Origin: Mycetocola tolaasinivorans
GTDB lineage: Bacteria; Actinomycetota; Actinomycetes; Actinomycetales; Microbacteriaceae
DNA: 64,000 bases
Direction: 5' to 3'
Assembly: GCF_003667565.1 (NCBI RefSeq)
Contig: NZ_RCUX01000014.1
Span: forward strand, 1-64,000
The number at the start of each line of letters is the position of its first letter. Position 1 is the first letter of the stretch. Made by a program: the position numbers and the translations under genes. The notes under the pieces are model-generated. The model was given only the letters and a program-made list of their open reading frames with translations, did no database searches and was not told where the DNA came from. Of this stretch, positions 35,558-44,146 are shown in pieces.

Positions 35558-36763
35558 CTAGACCTCGGCCGGGGTGACCGGTGCGGCCGCGGCGCGTGCC
35601 CGGGCGAACTCGCCGCCGCGCAGCCGGCCCGCGACCATCAGTACGAGCAGCGCGCCGAGGGTCATTGCGGCACCCACCCAGAGCGGAGAGGTGTAGCCGA
35701 GTCCGGCGGCGATGGTGAGCCCGCCGAGCCAGGCACCGAGCGCGTTGCCGATGTTGAATGCGGCCACGTTGGCGCCGGAGGCAAGGGTTGGGGCGGCCTC
35801 CGCATGAGACATGATGCGCATCTGCAGGGGCGGGACGGTGCCGAAACCGAATCCGCCCATCAGGAGCAGCGCCACGATGGTGACGATCGGGTTCTGTGCG
35901 GCCGCGGCGAAGATCGCGAGTACGACGGTCAACCCGGCAAAGGCGATGACGAGGGTGCGGGCGGGGAAGCGGTCGGTGAGCTTGCCCGAGACGATGTTGC
36001 CGGTGAACATGCCGGCGCCGAAGACGATGAGGAGCCAGGGCACGGCGGCGGTTGCAAATCCGGATACCTCGGTCAGGGTAAATGCGATGTACGTAAACGC
36101 ACCGAACATCCCGCCGAAGCCCAGGATGGTGAGCACAATGGAGTACCACACCTGGGGGTTACGGAATGCGGCGATTTCGCGGCGCAGCACGCCGGGCACC
36201 GGCTTCTGGCGTGCGTTGGACGTACTCGGCACGAGGATCACGATGCTGACAAACGAGACGATGCCGATGATGGTGATGGCCCAGAACGTTGAGCGCCAGC
36301 CGGCCGCCTGGCCGAGCAGCGTGCCGAGCGGAACCCCGGCGACGTTTGCGATGGTGAGCCCGGCAAACATCGTGGCGATGGCCGCGGCCTTTCGCTCTGC
36401 ACTCACGAGCCCGGTGGCGACGACGGTGCCGATGCCGAAGAAGGCACCGTGGCAGAGGGCGGCGAGGATGCGGCCGATCATCATCATGGAGTAGTCGGTC
36501 GAGAGCGCCGAAACCAGGTTGCCGGCGATGAAGAGGATCATCAGCCCGAGCAGGGCGCGCTTCTGGTCGAAGCGGAGGAGCGCGGCGGTGAGGAATACGG
36601 CACCCACGGCAACGCTCAGTGCGTATCCGGAAATAAGGTATCCGGCGGCGGTTTCGCTGACCCCGAGGTCGCGGGAGACCTCGGGGAGGAGGCCCAGGAT
36701 TCCGAACTCGGTGAGTCCGATGCCGAATCCGCCGATGGCGAGGGCATAGAGGGCGAGGGGCAT
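35558..36763 (-). CDS. MFS transporter, DHA1 drug/arabinose-efflux type
   Basis: A 401-residue protein with 12 predicted membrane helices. The N-terminus ALYALAIGGFGIGLTEFGILGLLPEVSRDLGVS and the AGWRSTFW and GRILAALCHGAFFG motifs place it in the AraJ/YdhP-like DHA1 group of sugar or drug exporters. Substrate is unknown. A cluster of inverted and direct repeats lies 50-110 nt upstream, suggesting repression by a regulator encoded elsewhere. It is transcribed alone. GGAGACACGTCATG gives the start. Confidence 0.9.
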   Translation of the reverse strand: MPLALYALAIGGFGIGLTEFGILGLLPEVSRDLGVSETAAGYLISGYALSVAVGAVFLTAALLRFDQKRALLGLMILFIAGNLVSALSTDYSMMMIGRILAALCHGAFFGIGTVVATGLVSAERKAAAIATMFAGLTIANVAGVPLGTLLGQAAGWRSTFWAITIIGIVSFVSIVILVPSTSNARQKPVPGVLRREIAAFRNPQVWYSIVLTILGFGGMFGAFTYIAFTLTEVSGFATAAVPWLLIVFGAGMFTGNIVSGKLTDRFPARTLVIAFAGLTVVLAIFAAAAQNPIVTIVALLLMGGFGFGTVPPLQMRIMSHAEAAPTLASGANVAAFNIGNALGAWLGGLTIAAGLGYTSPLWVGAAMTLGALLVLMVAGRLRGGEFARARAAAAPVTPAEV

Positions 36764-36813
36764 GACGTGTCTCCTTGGTCGCGGGGGCGCGCTATCGACG
36801 TCGTCCCACGGAA

Positions 36814-36870
36814 ATATCCCGCGCCCGCATTAGTTGCAGGCGCGGGATATATTGTTGCACGCGCGGGATA
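36814..36870. promoter_or_regulatory. Triple operator-like repeat upstream of MFS gene
   Basis: ATATCCCGCGCC (36814-36825) and GGCGCGGGATAT (36839-36850) form a perfect 12-bp inverted repeat. GTTGCAGGCGCGGGATA (36833-36849) recurs as GTTGCACGCGCGGGATA (36854-36870), exactly 21 bp apart, which places the copies on the same DNA face. The element lies in the presumed promoter of the exporter gene. The 292-nt gap from 36764 to 37055 holds otherwise only the tRNA terminator. Confidence 0.6.
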
Positions 36871-37009
36871 CCCGCGCAAGCGCGAACATCGCGATGAGCG
36901 GGAAGGCCCGGGTCAGGCACGGGAGACGCGCAGCGGATACGCGGGTGTGAACGTCCCCGGCGCAGCGGCGCGGGGTGAGGGATCGTCAGTGATCCTGAGG
37001 TCGCGACTT

Positions 37010-37048
37010 AAAAGAAAAACTGCGACAGGGAAAACCCTGTCGCAGTTT
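37010..37048 (-). terminator. Terminator of tRNA-Arg
   Basis: A perfect 14-bp stem (AAACTGCGACAGGG with CCCTGTCGCAGTTT, loop AAAA) reads on the minus strand into TTTTTCTTTT, directly after the tRNA. Confidence 0.93.
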
Positions 37049-37055
37049 GCATTTG

Positions 37056-37128
37056 TGCCCCCGGAGGGATTCGAACCCCCGACCTGCGGTACCGGAAACC
37101 GACGCTCTATCCCCTGAGCTACGGAGGC
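37056..37128 (-). tRNA. tRNA-Arg, anticodon CCG
   Basis: The reverse complement starts GCCTCCGTAGCTCAGGGGAT and folds into a full cloverleaf. The acceptor GCCTCCG pairs with CGGGGGC, the D stem is GCTC/GAGC, the T arm has GTTCGAATC, and the anticodon loop TTCCGGT has CCG at 34-36 (reads CGG). The 3' CCA is not encoded. The argS gene lies 0.9 kb away on the other strand. Confidence 0.95.
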
Positions 37129-37222
37129 GCACGAGTGCTACATTAGCACTCTTTATGAGGGTGCTTGAACCGCCACGGCGCGTCGGGAATGCGACACGCC
37201 GTGGCGGTATCGGGCGGCGGGG

Positions 37223-37927
37223 TTAGAGCTTTGCGGCCTTCAGTGCGGCAATCGCCGGGGTGCTCAGCATCTCGATCGCACCCGGTTCGGTGAACTCCTC
37301 GGAGGCGAACACGATCCAGTAGTTGCCCACGAAAATCTGAGCCTCGTTCACGCGCTTACCGTTCTTCAGCAGCTTCGGCCCGAAATAGCCCTCGTCGGGC
37401 AGGGCCGTGTAGGTCGGAACCTGCTGGCTGGTTTCGGCCGCCTCATTCTTGAGGTCCTCGATCGTGGCCGCATCCAGCGAGGCAACGGCGACGTCGATGA
37501 CGGTGTTGCTGGAGTTATTGGTCAGCTGGCAGTGGATGCCGCCGATGTTGGTGATGCGCTCGGCCGTGCCGCCGGCGGCGGGTGCGCCCGAGGTGGCACT
37601 GACGTTGGGGTTGTATGCGTATACGGTCTCCGGGGTGAGCAGCTGCGCACAGGTAATCGGGACGACACCGCTCTCCAGCTCGGGCGCATCCGGGGTGGCC
37701 GAACCACTCGGTGCCGTGCTCGAGCCGGGGCTTGCCTCGCCACCGGGAGTGGCCGATGCGTCGGGACGGTCCGGTGTGGCGTCGGCCGAGGCGCTTGCCG
37801 GAGCGCTTGCGGGGGCGCTCGGATCGGAGCCGGCCGAGGGGGCACAGGCGGTCACGAGCAGAAGGCCTGCGGTGGCCAGGGCGAACAGGCTCGCGCGTCG
37901 CGCGGAGCGGGGAAGAGACATGCTCAC
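37223..37927 (-). CDS. Putative secreted lipoprotein with PAST-rich linker
   Basis: A 234-residue protein. The lipoprotein signal peptide has lipobox LVTAC at about Cys28. A 60-residue Ala/Pro/Ser/Thr-rich linker follows. The globular part (about 85-234) begins VVPITCAQLLTPETVYAYNP and contains GGIHCQLTN. The two Cys (in ITCAQ and IHCQL) may form a disulfide. It resembles DUF3558-type actinobacterial lipoproteins only loosely, and the function is unknown. The GTG start has AAAGGA 8 nt upstream and lies opposite argS. Confidence 0.78.
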   Translation of the reverse strand: MSMSLPRSARRASLFALATAGLLLVTACAPSAGSDPSAPASAPASASADATPDRPDASATPGGEASPGSSTAPSGSATPDAPELESGVVPITCAQLLTPETVYAYNPNVSATSGAPAAGGTAERITNIGGIHCQLTNNSSNTVIDVAVASLDAATIEDLKNEAAETSQQVPTYTALPDEGYFGPKLLKNGKRVNEAQIFVGNYWIVFASEEFTEPGAIEMLSTPAIAALKAAKL

Positions 37928-38021
37928 GATGGGGTCCTTTCAAACCGAACTCCTCGACGTTAGCAATAAACGGCGTGAGATGCCGGGATCTCCGGGGTAC
38001 TCTGAGATATCCGCGCGCCTG

Positions 38022-38027
38022 TAGACT
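38022..38027 (+). promoter_or_regulatory. -10 box TAGACT of argS
   Basis: TAGACT ends 6 nt before the GTG start of argS, with no Shine-Dalgarno, indicating a probable leaderless mRNA. Confidence 0.5.
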
Positions 38028-38033
38028 GGGCGG

Positions 38034-39701
38034 GTGACCCCAGATGACCTTTCACTTGCCCTGTACAACATCGTGCTGCCGCTGGCCGAAGCCGCCCGCG
38101 CCGGATCCTCAGACGAGATTTCTCGTGAGGACATCACGCTGGAGCGTCCGAAGAACCGCGACCACGGTGACTGGGCCTCGAACCTGGCAATGAAGTTCGG
38201 CAAGAAGCTGGGCATCAACCCGCGCGAGCTGGCCACCAGCGTCGTTGCCGCCCTCGGCGAGATTGACGGCGTAGCCGGTGCCGAGGTTGCCGGCCCGGGC
38301 TTCATTAACATCCGTCTGGACGCCGCCGCTGCCGGTGCCCTGGCGAAGACCATCGTCGAGGCTGGCCCCGCCTACGGTCAGGGTTCGAGCCTGGCCGGTG
38401 AGTCGATCAATCTCGAGTTCGTGTCGGCAAACCCGACCGGGCCGCTGCACATCGGCCACACCCGCTGGGCCGCACTGGGCGACTCTCTCGGCCGCGTGCT
38501 GCGTGCCGCCGGTGCGAAGGTCGCCAACGAGTACTACATCAACGATGCCGGCAACCAGATGGACAACTTCGGGGCCTCGATCCTCGCGTCCATCCGCGGC
38601 GAGGAAACTCCGGAAAACGGATATCCGGGTGCCTACATCGCCGAGCTGGGTGCCGCCGTGCTGGCCGCCCACCCGGAGATTACCGAGCTTGACGACCAGG
38701 CCGCTCTCGACCTCGCGCGCGAGGCCGGTTACCAGCTACAGCTCGCCGAGATTCGCGAGTCATTGGAGCGCTTCAACGTGCACTTCGACGTGTGGTTCAG
38801 CGAGCGTACCCTGCACGCCGCGGGCGACAATGGCGAGCCGAGCGCGATTGACTCCTCGATCGACCGTCTGCGCGAGCAGGGTCACGTGTATGACAAAGAC
38901 GACGCTATCTGGGTGCGCACCACAGATTTCGGTGATGACAAAGACCGCGTGATCCGTCGTGGCAACGGTGCGTTCACCTACTTCGCCGCCGATGCCGCCT
39001 ACTACCTCAACAAGGGCGACCGCGGCTTCCAGCACAAGATCTACCTGCTGGGTGCCGACCACCACGGTTACGTTCACCGCCTGAAGGCCGTGGCCGGTGC
39101 TGCCGGAGACAACCCCGAGCGCGACATCGAGGTGCTGATCGGACAGCTGGTCTCGGTCAACGGCGCCCGCCTGTCCAAGCGAGCGGGCAACATCATCGAG
39201 CTGAACGACCTGCAGGCCTGGATCGGGACCGACGCCCTGCGCTACTCACTCGCGCGCTACCCCGCCGATTCGCCCATCTCGCTTGACCCCGAGCTGCTGC
39301 GCAAGCGCACCAACGACAACCCGGTGTTCTACGTGCAGTATGCCCACGCCCGCACCTGCGCGGTCGCCCGCAACGCCGCCGAGTCCGGCGTGGATCGCTC
39401 CACCTTCGCTCCCGAACTGCTGGTTCACGAGAGCGAGTCGGCCCTGCTCGGCGCCCTGCAGGAGTTCCCGCGGATCGTGGCCCAGGCCGCGACCCTGCGC
39501 GAGCCGCACCGCGTGGCCCGCTACATCGAAGAGGTCGCCTCGCTCTACCACCGCTGGTACGACGCCTGCCGCGTGCTGCCGTTTGGTGACGAGGAGGTCG
39601 GTGACCTGCACCGCACGCGTCTGTGGCTAAATGACGCCACCGGTACCGTGCTGCGTAACGGACTGGAGCTGGTGGGCGTCGACGCCCCCGAGCGCATGTA
39701 A
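38034..39701 (+). CDS. argS: Arginyl-tRNA synthetase
   Basis: A 555-residue class-I synthetase. An Arg-tRNA-synthetase N-terminal domain (about 1-100) precedes FVSANPTGPLHIGHTRWA with the HIGH signature. The KMSKS equivalent is NGARLSKRAGN near residue 380. The C-terminal DALR anticodon-binding domain ends LELVGVDAPERM. The GTG start probably lies at the transcript end. tRNA-Arg(CCG) is close by on the other strand. This opens the conserved argS-to-wecA region. Confidence 0.97.
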   Translation: MTPDDLSLALYNIVLPLAEAARAGSSDEISREDITLERPKNRDHGDWASNLAMKFGKKLGINPRELATSVVAALGEIDGVAGAEVAGPGFINIRLDAAAAGALAKTIVEAGPAYGQGSSLAGESINLEFVSANPTGPLHIGHTRWAALGDSLGRVLRAAGAKVANEYYINDAGNQMDNFGASILASIRGEETPENGYPGAYIAELGAAVLAAHPEITELDDQAALDLAREAGYQLQLAEIRESLERFNVHFDVWFSERTLHAAGDNGEPSAIDSSIDRLREQGHVYDKDDAIWVRTTDFGDDKDRVIRRGNGAFTYFAADAAYYLNKGDRGFQHKIYLLGADHHGYVHRLKAVAGAAGDNPERDIEVLIGQLVSVNGARLSKRAGNIIELNDLQAWIGTDALRYSLARYPADSPISLDPELLRKRTNDNPVFYVQYAHARTCAVARNAAESGVDRSTFAPELLVHESESALLGALQEFPRIVAQAATLREPHRVARYIEEVASLYHRWYDACRVLPFGDEEVGDLHRTRLWLNDATGTVLRNGLELVGVDAPERM

Positions 39702-39710
39702 CCCCGCCTG

Positions 39711-39749
39711 AAACGCCCACCCGATTGTGAATCGGGTGGGCGTTTTTGC
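39711..39749 (+). terminator. Terminator after argS
   Basis: A perfect 16-bp stem (AAACGCCCACCCGATT with AATCGGGTGGGCGTTT) has a GTG loop and runs into TTTTTGCG. Confidence 0.93.
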
Positions 39750-39816
39750 GTGGTGTCGGAGCGAGGGCGATCGAGCGTTATCCTCGGAGTAGAGGAATCG
39801 AATCGGGGAGTGCAGA

Positions 39817-40659
39817 GTGAGTGATCGGGATCAACCCGAGGTATCGGCAAACCAGGAGCTGTTCGAACGGCTCAACGCGGCCCGACTTGAACATGAGGCG
39901 GAGCCGCCGAAGCCCAAGCGAACCGGACGCCGGTGGATCGTCGGCGGCGTGCTGAGCGTGGTCCTGGCGGGCGTGCTGGGTGGTGGCGTCCTGATCGCCA
40001 ACAACCTGGTGCGCGGCGTCACCGAGGACACGGTGAAGCAGCTTGCGGAATCCGCCGGGGCGACCTTCCAGGGGCCCGTGGGCGTCAAAATCAAGGGTGA
40101 CTGGCCGCTCTTCCAGTTCCTGTCCGGTTCGTTCGCGGACGTCGAGATCAGCGCCCAGAACGCGGTGATTCGTGGGGTACCACTGAGCTTCGATATCCGC
40201 GCTCAGGGCGTGCCGATCGATCCCAAACGCCCGGCGGACGCCGCACAGATGAGCCTCGTCGTTGACCAGGACGGTCTCAACGACTTCATCAAGGCACCCA
40301 CCCCCGGTGGCGCGCTGACGCTCGGCGATGGGGTCTTCGGATACCTGGAGAAGATATCCGGTCCGTTCGGTATCGAGCTGGGTGCGCAGATTACCGCGAG
40401 TCCCGCGGTCTCCGGCACCACGCTGACCCTGAAACCCGTGGGTGCCGAGATTACCTCCCCGGTGGGAAACCTCAATGTCGACCCGATCGTGAAGGCGATC
40501 CTCGGCAAGGATCCGATCCCGGTGTGCCTCGCCGATCGTCTGCCGCCCGGTGCCGAGCTGAACGCGTTGACGGTGACCCCGCAGAACGCGACCATCGTGA
40601 TCGATGTGAAAGACATCGCGCTGACCGGTGACCTGCTGAGTAGCCGGGGGAAGTGCTAG
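39817..40659 (+). CDS. LmeA-like (DUF2993) phospholipid-binding protein
   Basis: A 280-residue protein with one N-terminal membrane anchor (WIVGGVLSVVLAGVLGGGVLIA, about residues 40-62). The rest is the DUF2993/LmeA domain: FADVEISAQNAVIRGVPLSF and ALTLGDGVFGYLEKISGPFGI match the family pattern of a lipid-binding beta-rich fold. In mycobacteria LmeA supports lipomannan elongation in the periplasm. The role here is inferred from the family. The GTG start has GGGGAG 6 nt upstream. It is probably monocistronic. Confidence 0.85.
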   Translation: MSDRDQPEVSANQELFERLNAARLEHEAEPPKPKRTGRRWIVGGVLSVVLAGVLGGGVLIANNLVRGVTEDTVKQLAESAGATFQGPVGVKIKGDWPLFQFLSGSFADVEISAQNAVIRGVPLSFDIRAQGVPIDPKRPADAAQMSLVVDQDGLNDFIKAPTPGGALTLGDGVFGYLEKISGPFGIELGAQITASPAVSGTTLTLKPVGAEITSPVGNLNVDPIVKAILGKDPIPVCLADRLPPGAELNALTVTPQNATIVIDVKDIALTGDLLSSRGKC

Positions 40660-40668
40660 CTTTCGGAC

Positions 40669-40717
40669 ACGCAAACGGCCCCGGTCTCGCTCTCGCGAGA
40701 CCGGGGCCGTTTTGCGT
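40669..40717. terminator. Bidirectional terminator
   Basis: A long stem of over 20 bp (ACGCAAACGGCCCCGGTCTC and its complement, one bulged T) lies between the convergent DUF2993 gene and deoC, with T-rich flank on the right arm. Confidence 0.9.
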
Positions 40718-40723
40718 GGTGTG

Positions 40724-41422
40724 CTAGTAGCCCGCGGGGCCGTCGGTGGCCGAGTCGGCCAGCAGCGCAGCGCTGCCCGAAACACCCAGGCGGGTGGCGC
40801 CGGCGGCGATCATGGCCTCGGCCTGCTCGCGGGTGCGCACTCCACCGGAGGCCTTGACGCCCAGGCGTCCGCCCACGGTCTTGGCCATCAGGGCAACGGC
40901 GTGTACCGAGGCGCCACCGGCCGGGTGGAACCCGGTGGAGGTCTTCACGAAGTCGGCGCCGGCGCGCTCGGAGGCCTCACACACGGCCACGATCGCCTCA
41001 TCCGACAGTGCGGCGGACTCGATGATGACCTTGAGCAGGACCGGAGCCGGAGCGGCCTCGCGGACGGCGCGAATGTCCGCCTCCACGTCGGCGTAGCGGC
41101 CCTCGATGGCGGCACCGATGTCGATCACCATGTCAACCTCGTCCACGCCCTGGCTCGCGGCCAGTGCGGCCTCGGCCGACTTGATGGAGGAGTGGTGCTT
41201 ACCGCTGGGGAATCCGCACACCACGGCGAGGCTGAGGTCGGCATCGGCGGGAATCTGCACGGGCAGAACCGAGGGTGACAGGCAGACGGCCTTGGTACCG
41301 AGGCGGGCGGCCTCAGCGATGGTGGCCTCCACGTCCGCGGTGGTCGCGGTGGGGGCCAGCAGGGTGTGGTCAATGAACCGCGCCAGTTCGGCGGTGCTCA
41401 GGGGGGAGTTCGACTCAGTCAC
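40724..41422 (-). CDS. deoC: Deoxyribose-phosphate aldolase
   Basis: A 232-residue TIM-barrel class-I aldolase splitting 2-deoxyribose-5-phosphate into glyceraldehyde-3-phosphate and acetaldehyde. The Schiff-base Lys is in FVKTSTGF near residue 165. The second Lys is in [10 protein letters not shown], and the catalytic Asp is in [19 protein letters not shown] opens the fold. No other deo genes are adjacent. Confidence 0.96.
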   Translation of the reverse strand: MTESNSPLSTAELARFIDHTLLAPTATTADVEATIAEAARLGTKAVCLSPSVLPVQIPADADLSLAVVCGFPSGKHHSSIKSAEAALAASQGVDEVDMVIDIGAAIEGRYADVEADIRAVREAAPAPVLLKVIIESAALSDEAIVAVCEASERAGADFVKTSTGFHPAGGASVHAVALMAKTVGGRLGVKASGGVRTREQAEAMIAAGATRLGVSGSAALLADSATDGPAGY

Positions 41423-41499
41423 GGTACTCGCCTTCGAAATAGGGGATGATGCTTCCAGCCTACTCGGGTGGGCAGGCCGAGCCGAGCCCCGCCCGAGTG

Positions 41500-41922
41500 T
41501 TAGAGGCGGATGCCTCCGTGTGGCTGCTCATCGGCGTAGGCCAGGAGGTCCTGATACGTCTGTCCCTCGGGTCGATAGAAGCGGTTCGTGGTGTCGGATC
41601 CGAGGGTCGATTCTGCGATCAGTCTGGAGAACGTGAGGGCGGCGGAGAGGGGGCGGTGGCTGACCACGACATGGTCGAAGCGCCCGCTCGCATCGCGGTG
41701 CATGGTGGCGGTGGCGGTGATGGGGCGGCCGGCAACGACGGCCTGGTACTCCTCCACCAGGTAGTCATCGTGCTCAAAGCGGAACCGATCAACGCGCTCA
41801 CTGTAGAACTGGCTGACGACGGCGAGCTGGGCCAGTACGGCGTCGCGTCCGGTGAGAACGCCGTTCATGACGGTGCCCTCGAGGGTGACATCTTCGGCGA
41901 GGTTGTCCTTAAAAGAGGCCAT
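41500..41922 (-). CDS. SnoaL/NTF2-like protein
   Basis: A 140-residue protein of the NTF2-like cone fold, related to SnoaL-like ketosteroid-isomerase-type proteins. The parts seen are [39 protein letters not shown] and FRPEG-like [15 protein letters not shown]. No catalytic dyad can be named. AAAGGA lies 8 nt before the ATG. It is divergent from the CGNR gene and shares its dyad-bearing promoter region, so the two are probably co-controlled. Confidence 0.75.
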   Translation of the reverse strand: MASFKDNLAEDVTLEGTVMNGVLTGRDAVLAQLAVVSQFYSERVDRFRFEHDDYLVEEYQAVVAGRPITATATMHRDASGRFDHVVVSHRPLSAALTFSRLIAESTLGSDTTNRFYRPEGQTYQDLLAYADEQPHGGIRL

Positions 41923-41944
41923 GAGAAAGATCCTTTTGACAGTG

Positions 41945-41994
41945 GTGTATGTGTTTTGATTATGTCATGTTTGACATAATCGTTGAGCATACAC
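41945..41994. promoter_or_regulatory. 50-nt two-layer dyad operator in divergent promoter region
   Basis: An inner perfect inverted repeat GATTATGTCA / TGACATAATC (41958-41967 and 41972-41981, loop TGTT) is nested in an outer one, GTGTATG / CATACAC (41945-41951 and 41988-41994). Both share the same centre at 41969.5 with exactly 6 nt between the layers. It overlaps TTGAGC (41983-41988), a possible -35 for the CGNR gene. Likely target of the CGNR regulator. Confidence 0.75.
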
Positions 41995-42007
41995 CTCTGT
42001 CGCACGG

Positions 42008-42013
42008 TATGCT
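42008..42013 (+). promoter_or_regulatory. -10 box TATGCT of CGNR gene
   Basis: TATGCT lies 6 nt before the ATG, with a possible -35 TTGAGC 19 nt upstream inside the dyad. A leaderless transcript is likely. Confidence 0.5.
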
Positions 42014-42019
42014 AGCGGC

Positions 42020-42607
42020 ATGCAAAAAGTGAGTGAGCGATACGGCGTCACCCGGGGTCCCGGGGACGCGGGTGCGGTTCAGGACCTCCTCAACACCTTC
42101 TCCAGCGGACGCATCACGAAGCCGGACGTCCTGGCGGACGTCGACACAGCCCGAAACTGGTGGGAGAGTCGCGGGGTCGAGGATCCCCCGGTGGCAGCGG
42201 GAACAGGGGATCCCGCACGGCTGCGTGAGCTGCGGGATGCGCTGCGCCGCACCCTCACCGAGGAGGCTCCGGAGACGCCGTCGGATGTGCGGCCGGATTT
42301 CCCGCGGGCCCGCGGAGCCCTCACCCTGAGCCTCGCCGCTGATGGGAGCGTGATCGCAGCGAGTGCCGAGGACGGATGGGAGGGTGTGGTTTCTCAGATG
42401 CTCCTGCATGCCTATCGTGCCCAGCAGGATGGAACGTGGCGTCGCCTCAAGGTGTGCAAGAACCCGACCTGTGGTGTGGCCTTCTATGATCGATCTCGAA
42501 ATATGAGCGGGGTCTGGCACGACGCACAGGTGTGCGGAAACATCGCCAATCTGCGTGCCTCGCGCGCGCGGAAGCGAGCGCGTGAAGACGACCGCCGCGA
42601 TCCGTGA
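42020..42607 (+). CDS. ABATE / CGNR zinc-finger transcription regulator
   Basis: A 195-residue predicted stress-related regulator. The N-terminal ABATE domain covers about residues 18-130 (DLLNTFSSGRITKPDVLADV). The C-terminal CGNR zinc finger has CKNPTCGVAFYDRSRNMSG and CGNIANLRASRARKR, where CGNI replaces the family CGNR and the basic stretch contacts DNA. Cys/Cys/Cys plus His (GVWHDAQVCGN) provide the zinc ligands. Divergent from the SnoaL-like gene and overlooking a 50-nt dyad, it is probably a local autoregulator. Confidence 0.87.
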   Translation: MQKVSERYGVTRGPGDAGAVQDLLNTFSSGRITKPDVLADVDTARNWWESRGVEDPPVAAGTGDPARLRELRDALRRTLTEEAPETPSDVRPDFPRARGALTLSLAADGSVIAASAEDGWEGVVSQMLLHAYRAQQDGTWRRLKVCKNPTCGVAFYDRSRNMSGVWHDAQVCGNIANLRASRARKRAREDDRRDP

Positions 42608-42724
42608 CATGTGCGTGAATCGGCATACGGATTCTGGGAAAATGGGCAGGTGCCGCCCGGCTAGACTGGTCGCACTCCGTCGACCGGCACGTTCCGGTCC
42701 CCGCTCCCACAGATTGGTTCCGCC

Positions 42725-44146
42725 GTGGCCGCTCCTCACACCGACTCCGCCACCGATCTTGCCCCCGCCTGGCTCGATATTCCCGCAGACCCCAACGACC
42801 TGGTGCCCGGCCTCTGGCCTGCGAACACCGCGCGCGATGCCGATGGCCGTCTGAGCCTCGCCGGTATTCCGGTCGATGAGCTCGCCGCCACCTACGGCAG
42901 CCCGCTCTACGTGATCGATGAGGCAGACTTCCGCGGCCGCGCCCTGCGCACCCGCGCCGCCTTCGACGCCGAGACCGCACGCATCGGCACCACCGCCAAG
43001 GTCTACTACGCCGGGAAATCATTCCTCAGTGCCGATGTTGTGCGCTGGGTGGATGAGGCCGGCCTCTACGTGGACGTCTGCAGCGGGGGAGAGTTTGCGC
43101 TAGCGCTCGCCGCCGGTGTGCCGGCCGCCCGCCTCGGCCTGCACGGTAACAACAAGTCGCTCGCCGAGATCGACCGCGCCGTGGGTGCGGGAATCGGGGC
43201 GATCGTGCTCGATAGCCTGCAGGAGATCGACCGCGTGGCCGATGCCGCCGCCCGTCACGGCGTGGTGCAGAACGTACGCCTGCGCGTGAATTCCGGGGTG
43301 CACGCCGACACCCACGACTTCCTGGCCACCTCCCACGAGGACCAGAAGTTCGGCATTACCCGGGCCGACGCCCCCGAGGCAGTGGCACGGATTCGCGCCC
43401 GCGCCGAACTGCGCTTTCTCGGCCTGCACTGCCACATTGGCTCGCAGATCTTTGGCTCGGCCGGATTCGCCGAGTCCGCCGCCCGCATGCTTGAACTGCA
43501 CCGCGACCTGCTCGCTGGTGGCGACATCCCCGAGCTAAACCTCGGTGGCGGATTTGGTATTGCCTACACCCGCGTCGATGACCCCGCCCCGATCGAGGAC
43601 CTTGCCCGCGATATCGCCGATCACGTGGCCGCCGCCGCCGCGCGTCTCGGTATCACGGTGCCCGTGCTCGCCTTCGAGCCGGGCCGCTACATCTCCGGAC
43701 CCACTACGATGAGTCTGTACGAGGTTGGCACCACCAAGGATGTATCGGTGGCGCTTTCCGGGGGTGGCACCGCGATCCGGCGCTACCTCTCCGTGGACGG
43801 CGGCATGAGCGACAACGCTCGCCCCTCGCTCTACGGTGCACAGTATTCCGCCCGCATGACCAACCGCGTCTCCACCGCTGCCCCCGCGCTCTCCCGCGTG
43901 GCTGGAAAGCACTGCGAATCCGGTGACATCGTGGTGTACAACGAATACCTGCCCGCGGACATCGTCCCGGGTGACCGCATCGCCGTCCCCGCGACCGGTG
44001 CCTACTGCTGGTCCCTGGCCAGTAACTACAACTTCCTCGGCCGCCCGGCCGTGATCGCCGTCCGTGACGGTGCCGCTCGCCTCCTCGTGCGTGGCGACAC
44101 CGAGACCGAACTCCTGGCTCGCGATGCCGGATTGGATAAAAAGTGA
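42725..44146 (+). CDS. lysA: Diaminopimelate decarboxylase
   Basis: A 473-residue PLP enzyme of the alanine-racemase fold, making lysine from meso-DAP. PLP Lys is in AKVYYAGKSFLS near residue 100. GLHCHIGSQIFG, LNLGGGFGIAY, FEPGRYISGP and KHCESGD (which closes the active site) are all present. A -10-like TAGACT lies 58 nt upstream. The GTG start is taken, and the end overlaps hom by 4 nt (GTGA). Confidence 0.96.
   Translation: MAAPHTDSATDLAPAWLDIPADPNDLVPGLWPANTARDADGRLSLAGIPVDELAATYGSPLYVIDEADFRGRALRTRAAFDAETARIGTTAKVYYAGKSFLSADVVRWVDEAGLYVDVCSGGEFALALAAGVPAARLGLHGNNKSLAEIDRAVGAGIGAIVLDSLQEIDRVADAAARHGVVQNVRLRVNSGVHADTHDFLATSHEDQKFGITRADAPEAVARIRARAELRFLGLHCHIGSQIFGSAGFAESAARMLELHRDLLAGGDIPELNLGGGFGIAYTRVDDPAPIEDLARDIADHVAAAAARLGITVPVLAFEPGRYISGPTTMSLYEVGTTKDVSVALSGGGTAIRRYLSVDGGMSDNARPSLYGAQYSARMTNRVSTAAPALSRVAGKHCESGDIVVYNEYLPADIVPGDRIAVPATGAYCWSLASNYNFLGRPAVIAVRDGAARLLVRGDTETELLARDAGLDKK

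Noticed and set aside
36990..37117. Forward reading frame ending FVPPEGFEPPTCGTGNRR
   Set aside because: This peptide is the well-known translation of an antisense tRNA gene. It comes from the tRNA-Arg at 37056-37128.
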